64,000 bases of DNA from Candidatus Methanoperedens sp. (GTDB taxonomy: Archaea > Halobacteriota > Methanosarcinia > Methanosarcinales > Methanoperedenaceae), in assembly GCA_012026835.1 (NCBI GenBank), contig VEPN01000015.1, forward strand, positions 1 through 64,000. Direction: 5' to 3'. The translations under genes and the position numbers were made by a program. The notes beneath the pieces were generated by a model. It made no database searches. It saw only the letters and a program-made list of their open reading frames with translations, and was not told the DNA's origin. Shown piece by piece: positions 7,271 to 16,371 of the stretch (position 1 is its first letter; the number at the start of each line of letters is the position of its first letter).

Positions 7271-8339
7271 TGGTCTCTGCAACCCTGTCGAAGAAAATCT
7301 TCTCGGTATCAAGAGGCCCGGGATTTGCTTCAGGATGATATTGCACAGACATTATTTCCAGGGATTTATGCTCAAGACCTTCAACAGTGCCATCATTGGC
7401 GTTAAGCTGGGTGATTGATACCTCTTTCTCATCAATACTGTTTTTATCTACTGCATACCCGTGGTTCTGGGATGTGATGTGGACTATGCCTTTTTTCATG
7501 TCCCTGACAGGCTGGTTGGCCCCCCGGTGGCCGAATTTCATTTTATACGTCTGTGCCCCCAGGGCGAGGGAAATGATCTGGTGTCCGAGGCATATTCCAA
7601 AAATCGGAAGCTTCCCGGCAAGTTCTTTCACCACTGATATCCCGGTTGTTGCCTGCTGCGGATCGCCCGGCCCGTTTGAAAGAAGGAGCGCATCAGGGTC
7701 AAAATCCATAATATCCTTTGTCCCGGTCGAAGCTGGAACGACGGTCACATTGAGCCCCCTCTTGTTCAGGCTTTTGATAATGTTTCTCTTTACGCCAAAA
7801 TCCATGAGGACGATATTGCCGCCATCCCTGCTACCCTCCACCCGGTACGGCTCTTTGCAGGTGACCCTGCCCACAAGGTCAAGTCCCCCGATATCAGGTT
7901 GCTCTCTTGCAAGCCTTACAGCTTCCTCGCCGTTATCATCCCCCACTATTATCGCGGCTCTCATCGTCCCGTGCTCCCTTGTTTTTATGGTAAGCATGCG
8001 GGTATCAACTCCCATGATGCCGGATTTGCCTTCCTCCTTCAGGAACTCATAGATGGAACGGCGGGATCTATGGTGGGAAGGACGGTCGCAGGCTTCTCTC
8101 ACGACAAGTCCCTCGGCTTGCATGCAGTCAGATTGGAAGGTTTCGCCGCTTATGCCGTAATTGCCAATAAGCGGATATGTGAACATCAGGATCTGGCCCC
8201 TGTAGGACGGGTCTGTAAGCGCTTCCTCATACCCCGTGTACTGGGTTGTGAAAACAAGTTCGCCCTGGACAATACCTTCTGCTCCCAGCCCTTCTCCTGT
8301 AATAAAAGTCCCGTCTTCAAGACCAAGTACTGCTTTCAT
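7176..8339 (-). CDS. carA: Carbamoyl-phosphate synthase small subunit
   Basis: Glutamine amidotransferase subunit that supplies ammonia to CarB for arginine and pyrimidine synthesis. N-terminal domain with EGLGAEGIVQGELVFTT and TDPSYRGQI; class I amidotransferase domain with the Cys nucleophile in PIFGICLGHQII and the His/Glu pair in VQYHPEANPGP. The family normally ends near FDRVAETIQK. Here about 30 extra residues (PSSRNRRRNLYSNSL and on) are translated from the overlapping methyltransferase relic, so the 3' end was rebuilt by a rearrangement. carB, usually next to carA, is not in the window. The enzyme domains look intact. Confidence 0.93.
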   Translation of the reverse strand: MKAVLGLEDGTFITGEGLGAEGIVQGELVFTTQYTGYEEALTDPSYRGQILMFTYPLIGNYGISGETFQSDCMQAEGLVVREACDRPSHHRSRRSIYEFLKEEGKSGIMGVDTRMLTIKTREHGTMRAAIIVGDDNGEEAVRLAREQPDIGGLDLVGRVTCKEPYRVEGSRDGGNIVLMDFGVKRNIIKSLNKRGLNVTVVPASTGTKDIMDFDPDALLLSNGPGDPQQATTGISVVKELAGKLPIFGICLGHQIISLALGAQTYKMKFGHRGANQPVRDMKKGIVHITSQNHGYAVDKNSIDEKEVSITQLNANDGTVEGLEHKSLEIMSVQYHPEANPGPLDTEKIFFDRVAETIQKMTTKAQPSSRNRRRNLYSNSLSKEMREF

Positions 8340-8395
8340 GCACGCTTAAACAGTAAAGGCGGCGTAAATATGTTACGATTATCCGGGTTTTGTGA

Positions 8396-8590
8396 TTATC
8401 TTGATATTTCTTCTGAATCTTTGATTGCTGCATCCAGTCTACTTTTAAGTTTATATCTTTCAAGAAGTTGATACCATTTGAGACCATCTATCCTGACACG
8501 TAATTCTCTAATAACCCGGTTCATGCATTCTAAATAGTCCTTGTCATTCGTCTCGCCCCGGATTACTCTGGCTATATTCTCTAAATTATC
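8396..8590 (-). pseudogene. Short coding remnant
   Basis: An open frame of 64 codons without a start codon at its beginning (a TAG lies immediately upstream). It reads as a charged helical peptide, including VIRGETNDKDYLECMNRVI and RIDGLKWYQLLERYKLKSR. An internal ATG at 8524 would give 42 residues. Codon use looks genuine, but no family is recognisable. It lies in the 375-base gap upstream of carA, which otherwise should hold the carA promoter. Confidence 0.35.
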
Positions 8591-8714
8591 CTATACAGTT
8601 AATTATAATCATAACAATTAAATGTTTCAATGCCCCCCCATCCAGTCGCAGCAACTTAAATATTAATGAGGATTTCGATTAACCTGTAATTTTTCCTGAC
8701 TTTTGAAATAATAT

Positions 8715-9044
<330 letters not shown>

Positions 9045-9065
9045 TTAAGAGGATGGAGTCCAAGA

Positions 9066-9074
9066 GATAAATAG
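9066..9074 (-). promoter_or_regulatory. TATA box of the ferredoxin gene
   Basis: CTATTTATC lies about 40 bases upstream of the ferredoxin start. The same element in the same position precedes the second copy (11849-11857), and the sequence between box and gene is well conserved, which supports it as the promoter. Confidence 0.5.
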
Positions 9075-9306
9075 TTTCTCAGGTATCACTGGCACCTTGC
9101 CAGAATCACTGGCACTGCTGCCAGATTGGGTCATCTTATATCCTCGCCAGGCCATATGGGATACTGCGATTTAATATCAGAAGTGAAATTTAAGGAGATA
9201 ACATGTATGATGGATTAGGTTTAAATGGGATTAGAATAAACCTTTAAAGGATAATTGTAATAACAGAGAAAAAAGTAAAATCTGTTATTCTACACAAAGT
9301 GGTTTT

Positions 9307-9471
9307 ATGAGTGGGAAAACTATTGATGGAAATATCGATAAGTGTAAGCTGGCGGATAGGGTTCTTCTTGCACTGTATCTTGCTGACAGGAGAGGTTATG
9401 GCATGTGTCTCTCTCATGCCTCAAAGATGCTAATATTTGGAGATGCAGAAGACTTACGCCCTTTTCGGTGA
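9307..9471 (+). CDS. Possible small ORF upstream of the glycosyltransferase
   Basis: A 54-codon frame from ATG 9307 that ends eight bases before the glycosyltransferase start. It contains KLADRVLLALYLADRRGYG, which looks like the first helices of a small DNA-binding or coiled domain, then HASKMLIFGDAEDLRPF. The upstream AGTGG is a poor ribosome-binding site. It may be a short leader gene coupled to the next one, or a remnant. Confidence 0.3.
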   Translation: MSGKTIDGNIDKCKLADRVLLALYLADRRGYGMCLSHASKMLIFGDAEDLRPFR

Positions 9472-9478
9472 ACATAAT

Positions 9479-11002
9479 ATGAATTTGCTTGATATGATAT
9501 TTGCCGTTTATATTCTTATCCTTGTCACTCTTTTCATATATGGGAGCAATTGTTTTGTCCTGACTTACCTTAAAAGAACAAAAAAGAAGGAAAAACCAGA
9601 TAACTTGACTTTTTATCCCAAGGTTACTGTCCAGCTTCCTGTTTATAATGAACTTTATGTTGTAGAACGCCTGATAAGGAAAGTTGCACAAATGGACTAC
9701 CCTGTGCAGAATCTTGAGATACAGGTGCTGGATGACTCCACAGATGACACTACAGGCATCATACAGCGATGCATTAGCGAGCTTCTCAATGAGGGATATA
9801 TTATCAATCATATCCATAGAACGCAAAGAGACGGGTATAAGTCCGGAGCGCTCAGAAATGGCCTGAGATACGCATCTGGTGAGTTCATTGCTGTTTTCGA
9901 TGCCGACTTTCTTCCAAATGGTGATTTTCTCAAGAAATCCATCCCTTATTTTTCAGATCCCAAAGTAGGGATGGTGCAGGCCCGCTGGGGACATATAAAT
10001 GAAGATTATTCACTTCTCACAAAAGCAATTGCTATAGGAATTGACGGGCATTTCCAGATAGAGCAGAATTCAAGGTATAGCTCAGGGCTTTTCTTGAACT
10101 TTAATGGTACGGCCGGGGTCTGGCGTCGTACTACAATCGAAGGTTCGGGCGGATGGCAGGATGATACACTCACCGAAGATCTTGATCTCAGTTACAGGGC
10201 ACAGCTTGGGGGATGGAGGCTTGTCTTTCTGGATGATGTAGTCTGCCCTGCAGAAATACCGGTGCAGATAAACGCATTCAAGCGCCAGCAGTTCAGGTGG
10301 GCAAAGGGCTCAATGCAGTGTACGAAAAAATTATTGCCTGAATTGTTGTCCGCAGATATTTCTGTTTTTAAGAAATTCCAGGCTCTGGTCCATCTCACCT
10401 ACTATGCAGTCCATCCAATGATGGTGATACTATTGCTTCTTCTACTGCCTCTGAATCTTCTTGCAAGTCCAACCTTCTCGAACCTTTTCTATTTGAATTT
10501 TTTATCTATCAGTACCTTTGGCCCGATAACCATGTATGTACTCGCCCAGCGCGATTTATATAAAGGATGGAAAAGCCGTTTGAAATATCTTCCCATACTC
10601 ATATTCCTCGGAGCAGGTATCTCTGCCAATAATACAAAGGCTGTGGTGGAAGCACTGCTAAATCGTACAAGTACATTCCAGCGCACGCCAAAGTTTGGGA
10701 TTGAGAAGAATTCAGATGAATGGAAAGAGAAAAAATATAAATTAAATCTTCCGACAATCACAGTCATAGAAGCGGGGCTTGGTATCTACGCATTAATTGC
10801 GCTTTTCGTTTCTTTAAAAAATGGAAGTTATTTCTTGGCTCCCTTTCTTGTCCTCTATGTCGTTGGCTACTTCTATGTCAGCGGACTTACGGTTTTACAC
10901 TCCATTCCACGATATATGTATCCAAAATTGGCTATTGCCTGCATTCTTATCTCAGCGCTGGCTTTGGGGCTATACAGGGCAATGATGGGCGAACCTTTCT
11001 AA
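9479..11002 (+). CDS. Membrane glycosyltransferase family 2 (cellulose/mannan synthase-like)
   Basis: A processive-type GT2 enzyme expected to make or extend a surface polysaccharide at the cytoplasmic membrane. The start is ATG 9479, with GGTGA seven bases upstream, giving 507 residues; an ATG at 9437 also exists in frame. An N-terminal membrane helix (LLDMIFAVYILILVTLFIYG) precedes the catalytic domain with VLDDSTDDT, the metal-binding FDADFLP, the base in LTEDLDLS, and QQFRWAKG (QxxRW). Three or four C-terminal membrane segments follow. No PilZ or partner subunit is adjacent. Closest in architecture to plant CslA-like and archaeal glucomannan synthase-like proteins. Confidence 0.9.
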   Translation: MNLLDMIFAVYILILVTLFIYGSNCFVLTYLKRTKKKEKPDNLTFYPKVTVQLPVYNELYVVERLIRKVAQMDYPVQNLEIQVLDDSTDDTTGIIQRCISELLNEGYIINHIHRTQRDGYKSGALRNGLRYASGEFIAVFDADFLPNGDFLKKSIPYFSDPKVGMVQARWGHINEDYSLLTKAIAIGIDGHFQIEQNSRYSSGLFLNFNGTAGVWRRTTIEGSGGWQDDTLTEDLDLSYRAQLGGWRLVFLDDVVCPAEIPVQINAFKRQQFRWAKGSMQCTKKLLPELLSADISVFKKFQALVHLTYYAVHPMMVILLLLLLPLNLLASPTFSNLFYLNFLSISTFGPITMYVLAQRDLYKGWKSRLKYLPILIFLGAGISANNTKAVVEALLNRTSTFQRTPKFGIEKNSDEWKEKKYKLNLPTITVIEAGLGIYALIALFVSLKNGSYFLAPFLVLYVVGYFYVSGLTVLHSIPRYMYPKLAIACILISALALGLYRAMMGEPF

Positions 11003-11401
11003 AATCCCTACCAGCACTGGCTTATATCTGAAAACCTGGCTTTAAGCAGGATTCATACCGACCCTATTTCGGGTGCTCTGGAGAGATGACCGTCGGGATA
11101 CCATCTCTTTGCTCGGATTTGAAAGTCTTGATAACATGGTCACCTGATATAATAATAGACCTCACGGATCATTAAATTTAAGACGAGCTAAAACCCCAAA
11201 TGGTGCCTTCATAAGGAAGATGCATCCAGAGGTATGGCTCGGTTTTGCTTTTAAGATATTTAGCTGGTGAATTTCATGAAAACTGTAGAAAAGGTAAAAA
11301 AAGTTAAGACTGAGGAAATTATTTCAGGAAATGATAGACATCAATATAGTAATAGATATTTATGGTCAAGCACTTAATATTTGAAACATATCTCATTAAC
11401 G
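11003..11401 (+). other. Intergenic region downstream of the glycosyltransferase
   Basis: No supported gene. A 33-codon frame from ATG 11277 (MKTVEKVKKVKTEEIISG), preceded by CTGGTGAATTTC, could be the start of a truncated gene; it ends at 11378. The rest shows no coding pattern. Confidence 0.35.
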
Positions 11402-11404
11402 CTC

Positions 11405-11469
11405 TGCGTTCTTCGCGTGCTTTGCGGTGTATGATTTTTGCCACCGCAAAGGGCGCAAAGTCCGCAAAG
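11405..11469. repeat. TTTGCG inverted repeat, back-to-back ends
   Basis: TGCGTTCTTCGCGTGCTTTG then CGGTG at 11405-11429 is mirrored by CACCGCAAAGGGCGCAAAG to 11469. Here the CACCGC ends point inward, while in the copy at 16259-16328 they are outermost. The same end sequence brackets the GxxExxY gene. Confidence 0.7.
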
Positions 11470-11476
11470 ATTAGTT

Positions 11477-11807
11477 CTATTTGTTTAGTTTTTGACTGTA
11501 AATCTCTGTTATCTTGATGGCTGTCACAGGGCACTGCGCCTCGCATGCCCTGCAAAATATGCATTCAGGTTCATTGGCCGGGTCGGACTTTTTCTGCGAT
11601 TTAGGATGCCCCGGCGATCCTACCCACTCGAATACCCCGACCGGGCAGACAGATACAGATGCCGTCGCCTTCGCAGCAATCGTGGTCTACCGCAACGTGG
11701 GTTCCGTGGATGCCGAGTTTTTCCGGGGGTTTGACTTCTCCCCTTACCTTGTGTCCTTTGTGTTCACCTGTTATGGGCTTTTTCATGAAATCCTGGTCTA
11801 TAGGCAT
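11477..11807 (-). pseudogene. Second ferredoxin copy, frameshifted
   Basis: Close paralogue of the ferredoxin at 8715-9026, with the same start MPIDQDFMK, the same His-rich extension and the same upstream sequence. A two-base deletion (ACAGATACAG here, ACAGAGATACAG there, plus strand) inside the first cluster motif turns CISVCPVG into an out-of-frame CICLPGRG. The downstream second-cluster sequence is intact but out of frame, and the original stop has been lost (TAC in place of TAA), so the corrected frame would run to 11477. Either a recent pseudogene or an assembly error; the clean conservation elsewhere favours a recent event. Confidence 0.8.
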
Positions 11808-11827
11808 GTTGTTTTTTCCTCACTCAT

Positions 11828-12148
11828 TTAAGAGGATGGAGAACAAGGGATAAATAGTTTCTCAAATATCACTGGCACCGTATCAATCACATATCCCCAG
11901 TTCTTCAGGCCTGCAGCTTTCGGGATGGCTATTGTGGCAGCAGCACCTCCAAACGCGCCTGCAACATGCTTTACTGTGGACCTGCCGATAAGTGCTTTAC
12001 CTTTTGCCTTTGTTTCAGGGTATTCTGGATTTGCCCTTATCCTGCGAACAGGCTTTGGAAAGATGATATGCAGAGCTTTTGCCTTTCTGCGATGCCTTCT
12101 TGGTTCGGCATCTTCTGGATTTACCAGCATTAATTCTTCCATTACCAT
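11828..12148 (-). CDS. Hypothetical basic protein
   Basis: A 106-residue protein with an excellent ribosome-binding site (GGAGGTATAAGAA before ATG 12148). Residues 16-40 are strongly basic (EPRRHRRKAKA, PKPVRRIRA). They are followed by a glycine/alanine-rich helix-like stretch (HVAGAFGGAAATIAIPKAAG) and LKNWGYVIDTVPVIF. The last 15-18 codons lie in sequence shared with the upstream region of the other ferredoxin copy, including that gene's TATA box, so the C-terminus was probably altered when the ferredoxin region was duplicated. No family recognised. Confidence 0.5.
   Translation of the reverse strand: MVMEELMLVNPEDAEPRRHRRKAKALHIIFPKPVRRIRANPEYPETKAKGKALIGRSTVKHVAGAFGGAAATIAIPKAAGLKNWGYVIDTVPVIFEKLFIPCSPSS
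11849..11857 (-). promoter_or_regulatory. TATA box of the second ferredoxin copy
   Basis: CTATTTATC, identical in sequence and spacing to the element at 9066-9074. It lies inside the C-terminal codons of the upstream basic protein. Confidence 0.45.
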
Positions 12149-12452
12149 TTCTTATACCTCCGGTGATTTTTAAATCAATATTGGTCGGAAGGGTAGTTAT
12201 AATATGAAGAAAATTTCAGCAGTGAAATGTAAAAACATTATTGGAAGAAGAAATTTGATTCAACAATTCTCAGAATTACTTCAAGATGGCAAAATATAAA
12301 AATGCTATACAAACTAATAGAAAAAGTATAAAGTGTATAAAACCTTATGAAAGCATTAGTATTATGGAAGCCATGCCAATATAATCTCTCTGTAGTATTT
12401 CATTGGTTTTGGGTATAAATGAGCGGAAAAAGTCCTTTATTTAGAGATTGAT
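12149..12452 (+). other. AT-rich intergenic region upstream of the restriction cassette
   Basis: No gene seen. The sequence becomes markedly AT-rich here and stays so to about 16.25 kb, which marks the left edge of the McrBC-type cassette. GGGTATAAATGAG at 12412-12424 is the best TATA candidate for the cassette, about 30 bases before the first start codon. Confidence 0.4.
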
Positions 12453-13232
12453 ATGAACTTGAATGATGAACAAATCAGGGATTTACTGAATTGGTTTAAT
12501 ACCGAGTCGGAAACAAGAAAAAGTATGAGTGGGGGGAGAAAGGAAGCTCTTATTGAGAATTCCAAATGGATTCAACCCGATATTATCAATACTTTGCCTG
12601 ATGATGAACTCGAAAAAAAGTACATCGAATATTACAATAGTGGTGGAGGAAAACAGGCCCTTAACCGGATTAATCGAGATAAAATAATTCGTAATAAGCA
12701 GAAGTTCAGAGAAATGGTATCTTATTTATTAGATGAAAATATTGATATTGGCACGCGCTTGACGGATGTGGTTGAAGGAAAATATCACATTGATGGAGTT
12801 GGAAAAGGTTTAGCCACATCATTTCTTATGGACTTCAATCCTAAGAAATATTGTATATGGAATGAGAAGACCGAAAAAGGACTTTCTGTAATAGGTTGGG
12901 ATCCATATTCAAAAAAAGATTCATTGGGGGATAAATATTCAAATATCCTAAAAGCACTATATAAACTAAGAGATATGGCACCAGGATTGAATATGGAATT
13001 GGTCGATATCGATCTTCTTCTTCACACAATTTCATCAGAAAATGATGGAATTGAAGCTGTCAAAAGAATTAGCGGTGTAAAGTCTTTAAAGTTTGGACGT
13101 GAAATGGAAGCAAATACCTCAATTTTGTTACTTTCTAACAAATCTCAGATCATTCTCTATGGCCCACCTGGTACAGGTAAAACATACAATGCTAGAATAA
13201 TCGCTGTGAAATTTATTGGAGAAGTAGATTAA
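12453..13232 (+). CDS. McrB-like specificity module 1 ending after Walker A
   Basis: A 259-residue protein. Residues 1-215 form an N-terminal domain of the kind fused to McrB-type NTPases, including VEGKYHIDGVGKGLATSFL and FNPKKYCIWNEKTEKGL. Residues 237-244 are a perfect Walker A (GPPGTGKT) in the context SQIILYGPPGTGKTYNA. Translation stops 15 residues later, so Walker B, the McrB signature and the arginine fingers are missing. The rest of the AAA+ domain is not in the next ORF but in the one after it (13875). Could supply target recognition as a separate subunit, or be an inactivated older version replaced by module 2. No frame joins it directly to the rest. Confidence 0.75.
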   Translation: MNLNDEQIRDLLNWFNTESETRKSMSGGRKEALIENSKWIQPDIINTLPDDELEKKYIEYYNSGGGKQALNRINRDKIIRNKQKFREMVSYLLDENIDIGTRLTDVVEGKYHIDGVGKGLATSFLMDFNPKKYCIWNEKTEKGLSVIGWDPYSKKDSLGDKYSNILKALYKLRDMAPGLNMELVDIDLLLHTISSENDGIEAVKRISGVKSLKFGREMEANTSILLLSNKSQIILYGPPGTGKTYNARIIAVKFIGEVD

Positions 13233-13233
13233 A

Positions 13234-13872
13234 ATGTCTAATAATGCGAAGTGGTGGAAAATCTCTCCTGCTAGGGGAGGAAAGGATTGGGATGATTGGC
13301 TACAAGGAAAATATTGTTTGCTATATAATTGGGAAGAGAAGCCATATTATAGCAAGATAAAAAAAGATTTAAAAAAGAATTACAAAAATCCTGATGAGTT
13401 TCTTAAGGAGCCAGATTTTAAGGGAGAAAAATGGCCTCTGCAATTAAAAACTTTTGTTTGGGACGTGAATGAAGGTGACATTGCTTTTGCTTATAAACAA
13501 GGCGAGTTTGTTGGTGTTGGAAAGGTCGAAAGCTACTATTATAATGAAACGAAAGGTCATTTAAGAAATATTGATTGGAAAGAAATTAAATTGAATTTAG
13601 ATAAAACTGAAATAATAAAAATTTTAAATATCGCAGCTGCTGGAACAATCAAAAATATAGACATATATAGAAATGAGTTGATGAAATTAATTAAAGAAAA
13701 CAACCTTAATTTAACTTATTTATTAATGGAAAATTCAACTTTTGATGAGACAATAGATTTGCTCAGCCAAAAATCCCAAATTATCCTTTATGGTCCACCA
13801 GGTACAGGGAAGACTTATAAGGCAAGGGAATTTGCTGTTAATTTTATTAAAAATCACATTAAGGAGGACTAA
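13234..13872 (+). CDS. McrB-like specificity module 2 ending after Walker A
   Basis: A 212-residue protein that starts one base after module 1 ends, with GGAGAAG as a plausible ribosome-binding site. The N-terminal domain differs entirely from module 1: KWWKISPARGGKDWDDWL, FVWDVNEGDIAFAYKQGEFV and GVGKVESYYYN are typical of an EVE/PUA-like modified-base-binding fold. It is followed by SQIILYGPPGTGKTYKA with Walker A at 187-194. Like module 1 it ends soon after (about 18 residues). The stop lies two bases before the next start codon, which has its own AAGGAGG. So the break falls at the same structural point in both modules, after the P-loop helix. Confidence 0.75.
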   Translation: MSNNAKWWKISPARGGKDWDDWLQGKYCLLYNWEEKPYYSKIKKDLKKNYKNPDEFLKEPDFKGEKWPLQLKTFVWDVNEGDIAFAYKQGEFVGVGKVESYYYNETKGHLRNIDWKEIKLNLDKTEIIKILNIAAAGTIKNIDIYRNELMKLIKENNLNLTYLLMENSTFDETIDLLSQKSQIILYGPPGTGKTYKAREFAVNFIKNHIKED

Positions 13873-13874
13873 AG

Positions 13875-14834
13875 ATGGATGATAATCTAAATAAAAAATT
13901 TAATGAGTTTAAACAGAAAGGGTATATTGAATTTATTACCTTCCATCCTTCGTACTGCTATGAAGAATTCATGGAGGGTATAACAGTCCACACGGGAAAT
14001 GAAGGGGAAACTACTGATAGTGTCAAATATAAATTGAAGTCTGGGATTTTTAAAACGCTCTGTAAAAGAGCTTTAGGATCAGCAATCGGTTTTAATAAGG
14101 AAGAAATCGAGACTAAAACATGGGAAAACATATATGAAGCGTATCTTGAAAAGTCTAAAAATCAAGAAATTAACTTTGTATCGGCACAAAAATACATTTT
14201 GATTATCGATGAAATTAATAGAGGAGACATTTCGAAGATATTCGGCGAACTGATTACTCTGCTCGAAACAGACAAAAGGTTGGGAGCTGACAATGAATTA
14301 ACTGCAACGCTCCCATATTCAAATGATATATTTGGTGTACCTCCAAATCTATACATAATTGGAACTATGAATACGGCTGACAGGAGCATTGCCTTGATAG
14401 ATGTGGCCCTAAGAAGGAGATTCGGTTTTGCTGAAATGACACCTGATTTTTCAATTCTGGAAGAAGAGCATATTGAAAAGAACAAAGACAAATTAGAGAA
14501 AAGTGGAGTATATGGCCTTCTTTTAGAATCCAAGAAAGCGTTGGAAAAAATAAATTCGAAGATATGCGACGAGAAATCAATCGGTAGAGATAAACAAATT
14601 GGGCATTCTTTTTTATTCCATATAGAGACTCCTTCTGAATTGATAATGGCATGGCATAATGAGATACTACCCCTTCTCGAAGAATATTGTTATAGTGATT
14701 ATAAAAAAATCAACAAAATACTTTTTACTAAAGAAGAAGATTCAAAATGGATAAAAAAGAAAGAGGGTATTGTTGGATTCGAGAATATTGAGGAACTTAA
14801 TAGTTTTCTTGAAAAAATAAATGCTTTAGGTTAA
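13875..14834 (+). CDS. mcrB: McrB-like AAA+ core lacking Walker A
   Basis: A 319-residue protein. It begins with the segment that follows the P-loop helix in McrB (YIEFITFHPSYCYEEFMEGI, residues 17-36). It has Walker B ILIIDEINRGD (108-118), the McrB GTPase signature TMNTADRS (164-171) and the sensor/arginine-finger region DVALRRRFGF (176-185). It has no P-loop, so it must combine with a module that brings one. The start is supported by AAGGAGGACTAAAGATG. The following mcrC starts one base after its stop. McrB hydrolyses GTP to drive McrC along DNA containing modified bases. Confidence 0.85.
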   Translation: MDDNLNKKFNEFKQKGYIEFITFHPSYCYEEFMEGITVHTGNEGETTDSVKYKLKSGIFKTLCKRALGSAIGFNKEEIETKTWENIYEAYLEKSKNQEINFVSAQKYILIIDEINRGDISKIFGELITLLETDKRLGADNELTATLPYSNDIFGVPPNLYIIGTMNTADRSIALIDVALRRRFGFAEMTPDFSILEEEHIEKNKDKLEKSGVYGLLLESKKALEKINSKICDEKSIGRDKQIGHSFLFHIETPSELIMAWHNEILPLLEEYCYSDYKKINKILFTKEEDSKWIKKKEGIVGFENIEELNSFLEKINALG

Positions 14835-14835
14835 T

Positions 14836-16122
14836 GTGACAGAAGAACCGATAGAAATTCCGGAATATAATTCGGAAATTATAAAAAATTTTAATGAAGT
14901 ACAAGACTGGGATTATTTAGAAAAACTATGTTTTAAATCTCATGGAAAAATTCCCTATAAAATATCTAAAAATCGGACGGGAAATGTTTGTATTGAAAAT
15001 ACATCATATTCTGGTATCATCCAACTTGAAAATGTGCGAATTCATTTCTCGACAAAGGTCAAAACAAATCTATTTTATATGCTCAGTTTCTTAAAATCTG
15101 AGGACGATTTTTTGTTTGATCCAGAAATATCAATAGAGATCAAAGAAGGGGGTAATTTTTTTGATATTATAGGCCGAATGTTTCTTAATGAATTGGAAGA
15201 AATAATCGAAAAAGGTCTTCTAAAGAAATACGTCTCAAAGCACGAAAATGTCAATTTTCACAAAGGGAAACTATCTATCAAAGACCAAATACATAACCAC
15301 ATAAATAATAGACCCAAGTTTTCTTGTATTTATGGGGATCTAACAATCAATAATTTGGAAAATCAGATTATTTTGAGAAGTTTGAATCTTCTTATACCAA
15401 TGATAAGGTTCAATGAAGCACTGAAAGCGGATTTAATTCGTCATGAATACATTTTGAAAGATTTTATTGAGTTAGTTGATGCTTCGCCAAATGATTGCAC
15501 TAAGATTCATTTCAATCGATTAAATGACTATTACTCCGCCATAATTCAATTTTCAAAATTAATTTTGGAGGAAAATTTCATTAGATCAGTTTATAAAGGC
15601 GCATCAAGAGGCTTTAATTTTGTTGTTAATATGAACAAGGTTTATGAAGATTTTATTACTCAGATGGTTAAGGAAGTAGTAGATGATAATTTTGATGATT
15701 TTGAGGTCGTAAGTCAATCTAAGTTCGATAATCTTGTAAAAGAAAGAAGAATTGTTACGATTCCAGATATAATTTTAAAACGTGAAGACTCATATCCACT
15801 CATAATCGATGCCAAATATAAACGGGAAGATAAAAATGCTGATTATTACCAAATTATTGCATATAGTCTCGCAATACCTAAAGCTAAGGCTTGTTGTTTA
15901 ATTTACCCACATACTGAATTTATTAATATTGAAAGAGAGCCTCTTACTCTTCGGCGCGATATTACAAACCCTGGACGGGACGACATAAAACTGTATGCCA
16001 AGACTATAGACTTACATATAAAGGATGATTTAGAATTTGATGATTTTGTTAAGGTAACAAAGATTAAGATTAAAGGCATAATTTCGGAGTGTTTACGCGA
16101 GGAACCATCCATAGTAAGCTAA
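14836..16122 (+). CDS. mcrC: McrC-like endonuclease subunit
   Basis: A 428-residue protein with a GTG start one base after the mcrB stop. The N-terminal part is the wedge/stalk region that contacts the McrB hexamer. The C-terminal PD-(D/E)xK nuclease has D311 in TIPDIILKRED and D325-A-K327 in PLIIDAKYKRED, then YYQIIAYSLA, the usual order for DUF2357/McrC nucleases. All catalytic residues are present. It would cleave DNA when translocating McrB complexes collide. Last gene of the cassette. The low GC of all four genes and the repeats that follow suggest acquisition by transfer. Confidence 0.9.
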   Translation: MTEEPIEIPEYNSEIIKNFNEVQDWDYLEKLCFKSHGKIPYKISKNRTGNVCIENTSYSGIIQLENVRIHFSTKVKTNLFYMLSFLKSEDDFLFDPEISIEIKEGGNFFDIIGRMFLNELEEIIEKGLLKKYVSKHENVNFHKGKLSIKDQIHNHINNRPKFSCIYGDLTINNLENQIILRSLNLLIPMIRFNEALKADLIRHEYILKDFIELVDASPNDCTKIHFNRLNDYYSAIIQFSKLILEENFIRSVYKGASRGFNFVVNMNKVYEDFITQMVKEVVDDNFDDFEVVSQSKFDNLVKERRIVTIPDIILKREDSYPLIIDAKYKREDKNADYYQIIAYSLAIPKAKACCLIYPHTEFINIEREPLTLRRDITNPGRDDIKLYAKTIDLHIKDDLEFDDFVKVTKIKIKGIISECLREEPSIVS

Positions 16123-16258
16123 TAATATTCTAATCGGTTTTGAATCCTTTGATTGAAATGAATATTATTCTTTACATAACCTTTCCATAAAGAAAAATTA
16201 TAGTAATTAGCCCCAAAATTTAGCTTGAGTATGCATTACCAGTAGCATATAGTGAACT

Positions 16259-16371
16259 CACCGCAAAGAACGCAAAGTTCGCAAAGATATTGCGGCTAAG
16301 CTTTGCGTTCTTTGCGAACTTTGCGGTGTCTATGTTTAGCCTTTTTCTCCAACAGGTAGCTGGACAATAAG
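16259..16371 (+). repeat. Solo TTTGCG inverted-repeat element with tail
   Basis: CACCGCAAAGAACGCAAAG at the left is mirrored by CTTTGCGAACTTTGCGGTG at the right (16310-16328), forming a hairpin of about 70 bases. It is followed by the tail TCTATGTTTAGCC and AGGTAGCTGGACAATAAG. The tail also occurs at 907-959 (minus) and weakly at 18830-18878. Looks like a small non-autonomous element. Confidence 0.8.

Noticed and set aside
13800-13900. Simple frameshift sequencing error between McrB module 2 and core
   Set aside because: Not fully excluded, but the core ORF has a strong ribosome-binding site at proper spacing, and module 1 ends at the same structural point, which is hard to explain by one error.
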